Below the pieces are notes generated by a model, which saw nothing but the letters and a program-made list of their open reading frames with translations, had not been told where the DNA came from and did not search any database. From Chitinophagaceae bacterium UBA4857 (GTDB lineage: Bacteria > Bacteroidota > Bacteroidia > Chitinophagales > Chitinophagaceae): 64,000 bases of DNA. Position 1 is the first letter of the stretch, and each line of letters begins with the position of its first letter. The position numbers and the translations under genes are program-made. The DNA is taken from contig DHEF01000039.1 of NCBI GenBank assembly GCA_002399735.1, positions 131,577-195,576 on the forward strand, in the 5' to 3' direction. Below are positions 40,315 through 48,933 of the stretch, piece by piece.

Positions 40315-40860
40315 ATGAAAAAGATAGTATTTGCTTTCACAACATTAATTTTATTCTCCTGTGGTAATGGCGATATGAAAGTACCCGATCCACCAAAAGA
40401 TACAGCCTCCGTTAAAGCCACTTTAAACGGTAAAAACTTTGTTGCCGAAAAGACAGGCTTTTGGGGCGTATTAACGGTAAACGATAAAAAGGAAGTAACC
40501 TGGATTGACCCCAAAAGCGAAACTGAAAAATTTTCCGTAGAAGCGGCCGAAGAACTGAATGGGAAATTCAGCCTGCAGTTTGTCAATGATACGGCTGTAA
40601 ACATTATTTCAAAAGCAGCTACCACCACTGGTACATATGCCGTAGACGATAAAGTAGATGAATACGACAAGGGTATAGAGGGGGTTAAAATTCGCATTAC
40701 CTATGTAGATACCAGTATGAGTTTAGGTTTTGGTAATAACAAGCCTATAAGTATGACCTATACCTATTTTGTAAAAGGTATTAATAAAGATGAACTGTTA
40801 TTACAAATGCCAAGAGAAATAAACAGGCGACCTTTAGTTGTTTTAATGAAAGCACAATAA
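40315..40860 (+). CDS. hypothetical lipoprotein
   Basis: The 181-residue protein has a lipoprotein signal (KKIVFAFTTLILFSC, Cys17 region) and a mature domain with SVKATLNGKNFVAEKTGFWG and FSVEAAEELNGKFSLQFVND, a beta-sandwich-like pattern often seen in Bacteroidota DUF6252-type lipoproteins. I would not assign it further. It begins a plus-strand run of three small genes; the next starts 16 bp after its stop. Confidence 0.78.
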   Translation: MKKIVFAFTTLILFSCGNGDMKVPDPPKDTASVKATLNGKNFVAEKTGFWGVLTVNDKKEVTWIDPKSETEKFSVEAAEELNGKFSLQFVNDTAVNIISKAATTTGTYAVDDKVDEYDKGIEGVKIRITYVDTSMSLGFGNNKPISMTYTYFVKGINKDELLLQMPREINRRPLVVLMKAQ

Positions 40861-40876
40861 GTACAACCTTTATATA

Positions 40877-41389
40877 ATGAAACCCGATAAAAAATACTAT
40901 CCTTATATAATAGAAAAAGAAACCATTGATGGCTTGACATTACGTTTAAACCCAACACAAAAAACAGTCTTGTTTGCTGTAATGCGTATAATGCCATGGT
41001 TACTTATTGTGGGTAATATTGCCATACTATTAACGGCTAATGAAATAAACAACTTGATTAGATTAATGGTAGTTGTAGTGTGTTTGTTAAGCTTATGGAT
41101 GTTGGTATATGGCTATACAACCGGTATTGTGTTTAGTAAGGGTGAATTTGTATATCATGTAAATAAGTTTTATTTTATACAAAATAAAAAACTGCTTATT
41201 ACACCCGATACAATGATTAATGTTAAATACAGAGGTGGTCGTAGTCCGTCATGGGTGTTTAACGCAGTGCAACAAGAAAAAGTGCATATGTTGTTTTACA
41301 TACCTGTTACTGTTTTAAACAATACTGAGCAAGCTAAAAGTAATTTTATTGTTTTGTTTAAGAAGTATTATAATATAAATGTTATTTGA
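40877..41389 (+). CDS. hypothetical protein with two TM helices
   Basis: The 170-residue protein has a central pair of TM helices (FAVMRIMPWLLIVGNIAILLTA and LIRLMVVVVCLLSLWMLVYGY) followed by a soluble beta-rich segment resembling a small PH-like domain (GIVFSKGEFVYHVNKFYFIQNKKLLI). No family is recognised. Confidence 0.7.
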   Translation: MKPDKKYYPYIIEKETIDGLTLRLNPTQKTVLFAVMRIMPWLLIVGNIAILLTANEINNLIRLMVVVVCLLSLWMLVYGYTTGIVFSKGEFVYHVNKFYFIQNKKLLITPDTMINVKYRGGRSPSWVFNAVQQEKVHMLFYIPVTVLNNTEQAKSNFIVLFKKYYNINVI

Positions 41390-41480
41390 GGCATAGATTA
41401 TATTTGTGTTTATTACTGTTGTTGTGGTTTTTATTATGCACCCTAAGCCAATATACAAAACCAAAAGTTTATAAATAACA

Positions 41481-42242
41481 ATGATGAAAATAACACCATT
41501 ATGGAAAATATCTTTGAGGCCTGACACACAAAATGCTGCCATTTGGATAAATGCATTACTCATGCTTGTGGGTTTATTTTTTTTGCATTGGAGCCCGGCT
41601 TCCGTTTTAACAGCCTACTTTTTTGAAACCATTATTATTGGTTTAATACATGTAGTAAAAATGCTAACGGTATTGTTTTGGGGCAAGGAGCAAAAAGCTA
41701 TTCCCCCTAATAAAAGAACAAATGAACACCACGGCGCTAGCATTCTGTTTTTTATAGCGCATTATTTCTTTTTTGTTTTTGTACAATCGGTGTTTATGTT
41801 TTTGTTGTTACAAGGCGAAGTGCAGGGTGTTAAAGATAGTTTTAAGGTGTGGAACAACTATGTCACTTTATTGCAACATACCGATACACAACAAGCGGTG
41901 GCGCTTATATTTTTTACCAATATAGTTTTGGCCATGCGCCAGTTTTTTATTCCTGGCAAATACCATATGTACACATTGCCCGGTATGTTTATGCAACCTT
42001 ATGTACGCATTATTATACAGCAATTTGTAGTAATAGTTTCCGGTTTCTTTATGTTCATTAATGGGGCTATTGTTGCCGCAGTATTGTTAATTATAATCAG
42101 GTTGTATATTGACCTTTTTTTGTTTGCTGCCGCCAATAAAAAAGAAAACAGGGAGGCCTTGCTAAATGTGTTAACAAAAAAACAGGATGATAAAACTAAA
42201 GCCAAGACTAAGGATATGTTAAGGGGAATGTTGGATGATTAA
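41481..42242 (+). CDS. DUF6498-family membrane protein
   Basis: The 253-residue protein has six TM segments and begins with the family pattern WINALLMLVGLFFLHWSPASVLTAYFFETIIIGLIHVVKM; DUF6498 members share the W-x(n)-YFFETIIIG motif. A conserved HH pair (EHHGASILFFIAHYFFF) follows. Function unknown. It is 91 bp downstream of the two-TM gene on the same strand. Confidence 0.78.
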   Translation: MMKITPLWKISLRPDTQNAAIWINALLMLVGLFFLHWSPASVLTAYFFETIIIGLIHVVKMLTVLFWGKEQKAIPPNKRTNEHHGASILFFIAHYFFFVFVQSVFMFLLLQGEVQGVKDSFKVWNNYVTLLQHTDTQQAVALIFFTNIVLAMRQFFIPGKYHMYTLPGMFMQPYVRIIIQQFVVIVSGFFMFINGAIVAAVLLIIIRLYIDLFLFAAANKKENREALLNVLTKKQDDKTKAKTKDMLRGMLDD

Positions 42243-42625
42243 GTTGACTTCTCAGTTAAGTTTCTTTATTGTTATTAAGTTAAAGAGTCCGTCATGCCGA
42301 TGATAGGAGGCATCTCCTGCATATCAAAGGCATATTTAAATTTGGAAGGCCGCTTCTTTCATTGATTTGAAGTCATAATTTAATAGCATTGCGAGTCTCC
42401 GGCAGGCACTGGGCGCACTTTTTATTTCCTCTGCGTAACTCCGTATAAACCCTTCGTGTAACTCGGTGGTTTAGTCGATGATGAATAACGATATGCTGTT
42501 GAAGAGTGAGTCTTGAATTCATTTTCACAGGAAATAAATTCAAGCCCAACTCGATCGAGTTGCAACAAAAGCTCAATCAAGGGAGGGAAGATGGTAACAA
42601 AAAATAATTTCTACTTATACAAATT
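42243..42625. other. non-coding gap with R3 hairpin repeat
   Basis: This 380-bp gap contains GAAGAGTGAGT (42501-42511) and the hairpin CTTGAATT...AATTCAAG (42512-42545), whose inner arms are CATTTTC and GGAAATA. The same unit, inverted and with both stem arms changed, is at 54381-54424. Nothing coding is visible. Confidence 0.65.
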
Positions 42626-43816
42626 TTAAGACGACCCTTTACTTGGCGGCTCACTATCTTTTTTTGTTTTTACCGTTACGGCTTTTTTTACGGCCTTGTT
42701 GCCAAACTTGTTTTTTATATCGTCCACTGCTTTGTACAGGTTTAGTTTTTCTGCATTGTTGTTAAACAATTCCATTTGTACCGTAAAGGGTATAAGGTGG
42801 CTAAGGCGTACGCCTAACAAACGAATGGGACGGCCTTTTTCGTACGCCTTGGCAAATATATCTTTTGCTTTTTTTATTAATAAATCATCCAGTGATGTAT
42901 AACTGATTACTTCCTGGCGGGTGATGGTTTCAAAATCGCTGTAACGAATTTTTAATGCCAGGCAGCCGCTTAGTTTTTCATCGCTGCGCAGGTCGTAAGC
43001 TACTTTTTCGGTAAGGCGTACCAACTCGCTGTGCAGTGTGGTTATATCCGTCAGGTTATCGTGAAAAGTATTTTCGCGGCTCATACTTTTTTGTTCCCAG
43101 TCGGTGGTTATTTCGGCACTGCCAATCCCTTGCGATTTATTCCATAACGATCGGCCCCAGGCACCCAATCTTTTTTCCAATACCTCCACAGGTGTTAGTG
43201 CAATATCTTTAATAGTATGTATATTCATTTTTTTTAACTGCACACTGGTTTGTGCACCCACACCATTTACTTTATCAATACTCAGCGGCCATAAAAAAGC
43301 AGTTTCTTTTCCGGGCGGTACTTCTAAAAATCCGTTGGGCTTGGCCTCGTTGGTAGCTATTTTACTTATAAACTTTGCGGTTGATAAACCGCAGGAAATA
43401 GGTAAACCGGTTTCTTTAATAATAGTATTACGCAATTCCTGTGTGTATTTGCTTACACCAAAAAATTTATCCATACCGGTAAGGTCGCAGTAAAACTCAT
43501 CAATAGAAGCTTTTTCAAACAGCGGTACTTTTTGGGCAATAATTTCGGTAACCAAACGGGAGTATTTGCTGTACTCGCTACCTTGTCCGCGTAGTACAAT
43601 GGCTTGCGGACAAAGCTGCATGGCCTTACGCATAGGCATGGCCGAGTGTACACCAAACTTTCGGGCCTCGTAACTACAGGTAGATACCACGCCTCGTTCG
43701 GCACTGCCACCCACAATTACGGGCTTACCTTTTAACGACGGATCCAGCAGTATTTCCACTGCTACAAAAAACGAATCCAGATCAAAATGCGCTATATGTT
43801 TTACAGGCGTTTGCAA
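42626..43816 (-). CDS. dinB: DNA polymerase IV (Y-family)
   Basis: The 396-residue protein has the Y-family palm carboxylates in HFDLDSFF (Asp12, Asp14) and ASIDEFYCDLTG (Asp106, Glu107), the SYEARKFGVHSAMP finger motif, the helix-hairpin-helix KVNGVGAQTSVQLKKM, and a little-finger domain (SREN TFHDNLTD, KIRYSDFETITRQ). It performs translesion synthesis. The C-terminus lacks an obvious beta-clamp QL(S/D)LF motif but has MELFN. Monocistronic. Confidence 0.95.
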   Translation of the reverse strand: MQTPVKHIAHFDLDSFFVAVEILLDPSLKGKPVIVGGSAERGVVSTCSYEARKFGVHSAMPMRKAMQLCPQAIVLRGQGSEYSKYSRLVTEIIAQKVPLFEKASIDEFYCDLTGMDKFFGVSKYTQELRNTIIKETGLPISCGLSTAKFISKIATNEAKPNGFLEVPPGKETAFLWPLSIDKVNGVGAQTSVQLKKMNIHTIKDIALTPVEVLEKRLGAWGRSLWNKSQGIGSAEITTDWEQKSMSRENTFHDNLTDITTLHSELVRLTEKVAYDLRSDEKLSGCLALKIRYSDFETITRQEVISYTSLDDLLIKKAKDIFAKAYEKGRPIRLLGVRLSHLIPFTVQMELFNNNAEKLNLYKAVDDIKNKFGNKAVKKAVTVKTKKDSEPPSKGSS

Positions 43817-43907
43817 GCAGCAAATTTACTTTAATAAAAGCAGTTTTTGGCATGCAGCTTTTAGCTTTATGCTTTCCGCTTTCTGCTTAAAACAATTATA
43901 TTTGGTT

Positions 43908-44384
43908 ATGCAACTAGAGTGGATAAAAACCGGCATTGGCCCGGTAAAAGATTTAATTACTTTTTTAAACAAAGAAAGTAAAACCAGCGATGTAGTTACC
44001 CGCAAATTAATAATTGAGCTACGTGACAACATGAATATTTTTCACAACGCGTATAAAAACAATATTTCGGCCGATATAATTATTGACATGCTGAGTAATA
44101 AAGCTTATCAGGATGCCATTGATAAAAATTATAAATTTAAAAAACTACGGGTGGGTGATATAGAACCTTACCATGTTTTTGACGAACGTAATAAAAGATA
44201 CATTGGTTGGAACGCCGATAAACTAATGGACAAGATTGATGAAAAAATTGTAGAACTAAAAAACCTGAAACAAATGAACGGCAACTCGGTTTTACAGGTA
44301 AAAAATAATGTGGCTTTAATGATTAGTAATTTGTTTTACCGCATAAAATTATTGGTGGATTTTATACGATCAGACATGAAATAA
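43908..44384 (+). CDS. hypothetical protein
   Basis: I start at ATG 43908 (MQLEWIKTGIGPVKDLITFL); the frame begins 13 codons earlier in likely non-coding sequence. The ~158-residue product is helical and charged (ELRDNMNIFHNAYKNNISADIIIDMLSNKAYQDAIDK, KLMDKIDEKIVELKNLKQMNGN), without TM or signal. I know no family. It converges on the lipoprotein gene at 44447 across a bidirectional terminator. Confidence 0.7.
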   Translation: MQLEWIKTGIGPVKDLITFLNKESKTSDVVTRKLIIELRDNMNIFHNAYKNNISADIIIDMLSNKAYQDAIDKNYKFKKLRVGDIEPYHVFDERNKRYIGWNADKLMDKIDEKIVELKNLKQMNGNSVLQVKNNVALMISNLFYRIKLLVDFIRSDMK

Positions 44385-44387
44385 AAA

Positions 44388-44417
44388 ACAAAGAGTTGCC
44401 AAAAGGCAACTCTTTTT
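44388..44417. terminator. bidirectional rho-independent terminator
   Basis: AAAGAGTTGCC (44390-44400) and GGCAACTCTTT (44405-44415) form an 11-bp stem with a 4-nt loop, and the A/T ends give U-tracts on both strands. It separates two convergent genes. Confidence 0.92.
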
Positions 44418-44446
44418 GTGTGTATGTGAGCCCCGTCTAAAAGTAT

Positions 44447-45529
44447 TTATTTAGTATCCAGTTGATTAATTAAACTTAATAAACCACTTTCCGTTACTTC
44501 AGTCATATTAAAATCAACACCAAAGAAAGTAGTACCACTTGCCGGTGCACCAATGGTTACATCTTTCAGCTCGGCATAAAACTTATCGTTCATACTGGTA
44601 ATGGCTAAAAAAGTTCCCTCTTGTCCTACCGGAATACTGTTTTGATAGCTCATAAAACCATCCTTACCAGCGGCGGCATTTAAAATGCTGGTAGTAAAAC
44701 GTAATAAAGTGTTGGTGGTTTTTGTTTTAAAGAAAAGCATACTCGGTTTCATATAGCTGTTTACATTCTCGTTACTTTCCGGGTTAAAGCCGTTGCCAAA
44801 ATAACCAAGCACGGTAGTTTTAGGTCGTGGGTCGTTGTATAAGGCATCACAGTTACGCCATTGGCCAAGTGCATCAATCGGAAAACTGCTTTGTGTAGGT
44901 GTTGCAGTACCTATACCCGCAATTTGCTCCCATTGTAAAGTAGTGGCCATAAATATTTGATGCGTTACTGTGGTAGGTTGGTTTAAATGGTTATGGCCGT
45001 TCATTACATATTCTTGTATCTGGTCAGGCTCTACACCATTCCACATCGGTATTTCACGTTGTTGTCCGGCTGCGCCGTTATTTACCGGCATTACCACCAT
45101 CAGCGGTTTATCGTTCAGCGCCAATACAGTATCGTTAATAGTTGCGTCTACCCTTATTTCGCCAAACGATTCCAGCATAGCACCACTGGTAGTAATAGTA
45201 GGTTTGTTGCTTAACAACATATCGCTGGGGTTAAAAATATCCAGCACTTTTATTTTTACATTACCGCTGGTAACCAGTGTGCCATTTAGTTTTTTAAATG
45301 CACCGGCAGGTATGGTAAGCTTACTGCCCTTGCTGGTAGTAATTACACCACCGGTAGCGGCATTCACCGTAAAAGTTTCATAACTGCGTTGGTATTTTTC
45401 AAAAAATTCGGTTATTTTTTTCCCATCTTTAGTAGCAGGTAAAACGGCATCAACACCTTTTTTACAACTGGTAATGCCGGCGGCCATTAATAAAGTAGTA
45501 GCGGCGGCAAAAAATACATTCCTTTTCAT
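44447..45529 (-). CDS. hypothetical lipoprotein
   Basis: I use Met 45529 (MKRNVFFAAATTLLMAAGITSC); the frame starts 12 codons earlier. The ~360-residue protein is lipidated at the Cys of ITSCKKG. It continues with TVNAATGGVITTSKGSKLTIPAGAFKKLNG, a ZU5/GAIN-adjacent-like strand region seen in several Bacteroidota surface lipoproteins, and IKVLDIFNPSDMLLSNKPT. No enzyme motif is seen. Confidence 0.8.
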   Translation of the reverse strand: MKRNVFFAAATTLLMAAGITSCKKGVDAVLPATKDGKKITEFFEKYQRSYETFTVNAATGGVITTSKGSKLTIPAGAFKKLNGTLVTSGNVKIKVLDIFNPSDMLLSNKPTITTSGAMLESFGEIRVDATINDTVLALNDKPLMVVMPVNNGAAGQQREIPMWNGVEPDQIQEYVMNGHNHLNQPTTVTHQIFMATTLQWEQIAGIGTATPTQSSFPIDALGQWRNCDALYNDPRPKTTVLGYFGNGFNPESNENVNSYMKPSMLFFKTKTTNTLLRFTTSILNAAAGKDGFMSYQNSIPVGQEGTFLAITSMNDKFYAELKDVTIGAPASGTTFFGVDFNMTEVTESGLLSLINQLDTK

Positions 45530-45916
45530 ATTGATTGATTTTAGTTTGTTACAAATGCGTTGCATGTAACTATATCAACCAACTGTTTTAATTGTTACCC
45601 CTGTTTTTTAAAAATATTTTTTATGCGTGCCGCCAAAGAAAAAAAACGGAAATACCATGTTGTAAACCAGCTGTTTAGTTTTTTTCTTTGGCGCCGGGCT
45701 TTTCGCTCATACTCCGGCACATAAGCCCGGCTTCTTCCTTCTCCCCTTTGGGGAGGTCGGGTGGGGCTTCACCGGGGTAACCGCTGCAATCCCTGCCCGG
45801 TGTAAAAAGCTTATTTTGCAAACCTGATAAGCTTATAAAATTGGCTCCTGTCATGTAAACATGATAGGACTGCTACTGACAAAAGCTTTATTTAGTTGCT
45901 AACCAAAATTCATCTA
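45530..45916. other. non-coding gap with hairpins
   Basis: The gap holds two strong inverted repeats: CGCCAAAGAAAAAAA (from 45630) with TTTTTTTCTTTGGCG (to 45693), and GCCGGGCTT (45693-45701) with AAGCCCGGC (45723-45731). CTCCCCTTTGGGGAGG follows near 45750, a palindrome frequent between Bacteroidota genes. No gene is seen. Confidence 0.65.
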
Positions 45917-46273
45917 ATGAAACACTTTATTTCTTTACAGGAAGCGGTGGCTATGACCACCCGTTACCGTCAACACCGTAACAGTATTTTAGCCGCCCAA
46001 CACCAGGGCCAAAACATTTTACCGCTTAGCGAAACTTTTGATAGAGCGGCATTGGATGCCTTATTGGCAAAACCCGGGTGTAGCGCCATACGTATTTATT
46101 ACGGTATGGATGAAACCCTACAGCTACACGCCATTATGGTTGCCGTAGATACAGAGAATGCCGATATTTTACCTGCCACACAAAAAAACGAAGAGGGTGA
46201 AGACGAGGGTATTGTTGACCGTGGCATTCGTTGTCCAACGCTTTGCCCCAAGGCCAGTCCACTTAACGAATAA
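45917..46273 (+). CDS. hypothetical protein
   Basis: From ATG 45917 (MKHFISLQEAVAMTTRYRQH) the protein is 118 residues, soluble, with PLSETFDRAALDALLAKPGCSAIRIYYGMDE and a C-terminus with two Cys (GIRCPTLCPKASPLN). It resembles small Bacteroidota proteins of unknown role often encoded beside signalling genes. It precedes the seven-TM/sensor kinase/regulator run by 7 bp and may be part of that operon. Confidence 0.7.
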   Translation: MKHFISLQEAVAMTTRYRQHRNSILAAQHQGQNILPLSETFDRAALDALLAKPGCSAIRIYYGMDETLQLHAIMVAVDTENADILPATQKNEEGEDEGIVDRGIRCPTLCPKASPLNE

Positions 46274-46280
46274 CATTAGT

Positions 46281-46943
46281 ATGAATTACTGGATAAGTGT
46301 TATTTGTAGTTTGTCCATTGGTCTGCCTGCCCTGTTAGGCTGGTTATATTATAACCGGCTTAACAGGGCCTTTATCCCTTTCGTTTCTTTGCTTACCATT
46401 GGTTTTATTAACGAGTTATTTAGTCTGCTGCTTGGCGCAAAAGGTTACAGCAATTCTTTAAATACCAATATATTTATAATAGTAGAAGCATGGTGTTTAA
46501 TCTGGCAGTTTTGGTGTTGGCGGTTATGGCATCATAACAAATGGTTAAAGGCCTGGGTGCTGGCTTTTTTATTGGTGTGGCTTGCCGAAGCATATTTATG
46601 GGGTTTTGAGGATGTGTATTATTCTTTCAGCATCATTATATTTTGCTTTTGCATTACACTAATGGCTATTGTGCTTTTCTGTCGCAGGCTGTTTACCATT
46701 TTTACGCCTTTATTTAAAGACAGTATATTTTTAATTTGTACAGGATATATCATTTATTTCACAAGCGCTATTATGCTGGAAGCCCTTTGGTTATTTGAAT
46801 TAACACACTACCCTGATATTTATCATTATGCTATAAGCATACTTTCCGTTGTTAATATTTTTACTAACCTTATATATACCTATGCCATAATATGTACACC
46901 TATACGACAAGATTATATATTTCCTTCCTCATTGCAGGTTTAA
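46281..46943 (+). CDS. seven-TM hypothetical membrane protein
   Basis: Starting at ATG 46281, the 220-residue protein consists of about seven TM helices (WISVICSLSIGLPALLGWLY, FIPFVSLLTIGFINELFSLLL, and so on) with hardly any loops. It resembles small multi-TM sensory modules found upstream of histidine kinases. Its last 52 bp overlap the histidine kinase gene in another frame, which implies tight translational coupling. Confidence 0.75.
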   Translation: MNYWISVICSLSIGLPALLGWLYYNRLNRAFIPFVSLLTIGFINELFSLLLGAKGYSNSLNTNIFIIVEAWCLIWQFWCWRLWHHNKWLKAWVLAFLLVWLAEAYLWGFEDVYYSFSIIIFCFCITLMAIVLFCRRLFTIFTPLFKDSIFLICTGYIIYFTSAIMLEALWLFELTHYPDIYHYAISILSVVNIFTNLIYTYAIICTPIRQDYIFPSSLQV

Positions 46944-47680
46944 CCATTAGCATTATACTGGTTTGTTTAACCGTTATAATGGTCAAATACCAGCGGCGTT
47001 ACCGAAAGCTGCAGCATAATTTTTTTGCCGAAGAAGCAGAGCTGTTACAAAAAGAAAGAAAACGTATTGCCGGCGATTTTCATGACAAACTGGGCGCAAC
47101 ACTTACACTTACGTTACGGCAGGTAGAGCTTGCGGCTACGGAGCCATTGCAAACCAAACCGTTGTTGGTAAAAGCCAAACATAACCTGTTGCATACCATA
47201 CAGCATATAAGCGATATTATTGGCAATCTTGATAACAGCAGGGTAATGCCAAACGGTTTGCACTATGCCATTAGCCAGGTAGTAAACCAACTTACTGATG
47301 TTACCATGCTACAAATAAATTACCGTTATGCCATACGCCGGCAATTGCCACACGAGTTTGCTACGCATATTTATGCCATTACGCAGGAGCTGTTGCACAA
47401 TATGTTACAACATGCAGCTGCTTCCAGCGTTGTTTTACACTTAAAAGAAAGCCATGGGCATATTTATATTTACTACTGCGATAATGGAGTGGGAATGGCG
47501 AACAATAAAAAGAGGCAGCACCGAAAAGGCCGTGGCTTGCACAACCTATCTAACCGTACCCAGTTTTTAGCAGGCCAAATGCAAATGCGGGCCACCGCTA
47601 AAGGTATTTCCTATTTTTTCGAAATACCTATACCATCAGTAACTAATAATAAAAAAGCGAATCATGTTACACCAGCCTGA
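46892..47680 (+). CDS. NarL-type sensor histidine kinase
   Basis: The 262-residue kinase has one N-terminal TM helix (FLIAGLTISIILVCLTVIMV), a HisKA_3 dimerisation helix with the phospho-His in RIAGDFHDKLGAT (His64), and a HATPase_c domain with QELLHNMLQHA (N box) and YYCDNGVGM (G1 box). It has no sensing domain of its own, so the overlapping seven-TM protein may supply the input. It overlaps the response regulator gene by 17 bp. Confidence 0.92.
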   Translation: MYTYTTRLYISFLIAGLTISIILVCLTVIMVKYQRRYRKLQHNFFAEEAELLQKERKRIAGDFHDKLGATLTLTLRQVELAATEPLQTKPLLVKAKHNLLHTIQHISDIIGNLDNSRVMPNGLHYAISQVVNQLTDVTMLQINYRYAIRRQLPHEFATHIYAITQELLHNMLQHAAASSVVLHLKESHGHIYIYYCDNGVGMANNKKRQHRKGRGLHNLSNRTQFLAGQMQMRATAKGISYFFEIPIPSVTNNKKANHVTPA

Positions 47681-48341
47681 TACAATACATGTACTATTGG
47701 CCGATGACCAACCTGAATGCCACGAAGCCATGCACCTGGTATTGGACGGCATACCCCACTTACAAATTTGTGGCCAGGCCATGAACGGCGAAGAGCTGGT
47801 ACAATTGGCAAGCAACTTACAGCCCCAATTGGTTATTACCGATTTAAAAATGCCCGAGCATAATGGCATAGAAGCTACAGCTATTATCAGGGACATATAT
47901 CCGCATATAAAAATATTAGGGTTAACTATGTTTAACCAACAAAACCTTATTGTACAAATGATGCAGGCCGGGGCCCATGGCTACATTATTAAACATGCCG
48001 ATAAGGAAAGTTTAATAAAAGCCATACATACCGTAATGAACGGGCAACCCTATTTTTGCGAGAGCACTACCTTGCAATTAGCCAATATGCTGGCCGGTGG
48101 ACGGTTTAATAATTTTGCTACTACAAAATTGCCGGATGATTTTTTTGCCCGGCACGAAAAAGAAATATTACAACTCATTTGCCGCCAACTATCTTCCAAA
48201 CAAATAGCCGATGTATTGGGCCTTGCTGATACAAGTGTAGAAAAATACCGCAATACCCTGATGCATAAAACCGGTTCCCAAAACATGGTAGGTTTAGTAT
48301 TGTTTGCTATAAAACATGGCATAGCCCCTGCTCCCCTTTAA
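47664..48341 (+). CDS. NarL/FixJ-family response regulator
   Basis: The 225-residue protein has a receiver domain (acidic LLADDQ, phospho-acceptor Asp60 in LVITDLKMPEHNG, Thr in GLTMFN, Lys in GYIIKHADKESL) and a LuxR-type HTH (EKEILQLICRQLSSKQIADVLGLADTSVEKYRNTLMHKTG). It overlaps the cognate kinase by 17 bp. A target could be the secreted-protein gene at 48506 or the SusC/D locus; that is inference. Confidence 0.93.
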   Translation: MLHQPDTIHVLLADDQPECHEAMHLVLDGIPHLQICGQAMNGEELVQLASNLQPQLVITDLKMPEHNGIEATAIIRDIYPHIKILGLTMFNQQNLIVQMMQAGAHGYIIKHADKESLIKAIHTVMNGQPYFCESTTLQLANMLAGGRFNNFATTKLPDDFFARHEKEILQLICRQLSSKQIADVLGLADTSVEKYRNTLMHKTGSQNMVGLVLFAIKHGIAPAPL

Positions 48342-48505
48342 TATATTTTTTTTATACTATCATGTAAACAGGATTGACTTGCCCTGCCTGCTCATATTAT
48401 ATTGTACATAACCAACTTTTAAATAATACAACTTTCTATAGACAGGAGCCGCCGAAAACCTGTATAAAAGAGTAGGCACATTTAATCATTATTAATAGTT
48501 TAATT

Positions 48506-48898
48506 ATGAAAAAAACTTTCGCAGGACTTTTTTTAGTCCTTATCGCAATTGGCTTTACAGCATTGGCTAATACCAAACGTACAGTAATGCCATCGCCATC
48601 ATCGTCCTCTGTTATGCACTTTATTTATTTGCCCAGCGATGTGCCTACAGTTGATGCCAGTTACGAAAACCCTAACAACTGGCAATATGTGGTAAGTGCA
48701 CCCAATAACTGTGGTTCGGGCAGTGCAACCTGTTATCTGTCCATCGATGCTGATAAAATTCCACCCAGCGGTTCATTAACAGAAGAAGAACGCTTGGCGG
48801 GTTATTTATTTGCCCAGGATGGTTCAACAGATTTTACTAACGCCATTCAGGCGGTTAACAACCTGAGACAAGCAACAAAAGTTTCTATTGACGATTAG
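48506..48898 (+). CDS. DUF6520-like secreted small protein
   Basis: The 130-residue protein has a signal peptide (KKTFAGLFLVLIAIGFTALA) and one Cys pair in NNCGSGSATCYLSIDADKIPP, the pattern of DUF6520, a family of small exported Bacteroidota proteins of unknown role. It lies 165 bp after the response regulator gene and ends at a terminator shared with the SusD gene. Confidence 0.65.
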   Translation: MKKTFAGLFLVLIAIGFTALANTKRTVMPSPSSSSVMHFIYLPSDVPTVDASYENPNNWQYVVSAPNNCGSGSATCYLSIDADKIPPSGSLTEEERLAGYLFAQDGSTDFTNAIQAVNNLRQATKVSIDD

Positions 48899-48908
48899 TG
48901 TTATAAAA

Positions 48909-48932
48909 ACAAGCCGGTAATCCGGCTTGTTT
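48909..48932. terminator. bidirectional rho-independent terminator
   Basis: AACAAGCCGG (48909-48918) and CCGGCTTGTT (48923-48932) form a 10-bp stem with a TAAT loop and T-tracts on both sides. It lies between the DUF6520-like gene and the SusD gene, which converge. Confidence 0.92.
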
Positions 48933-48933
48933 T

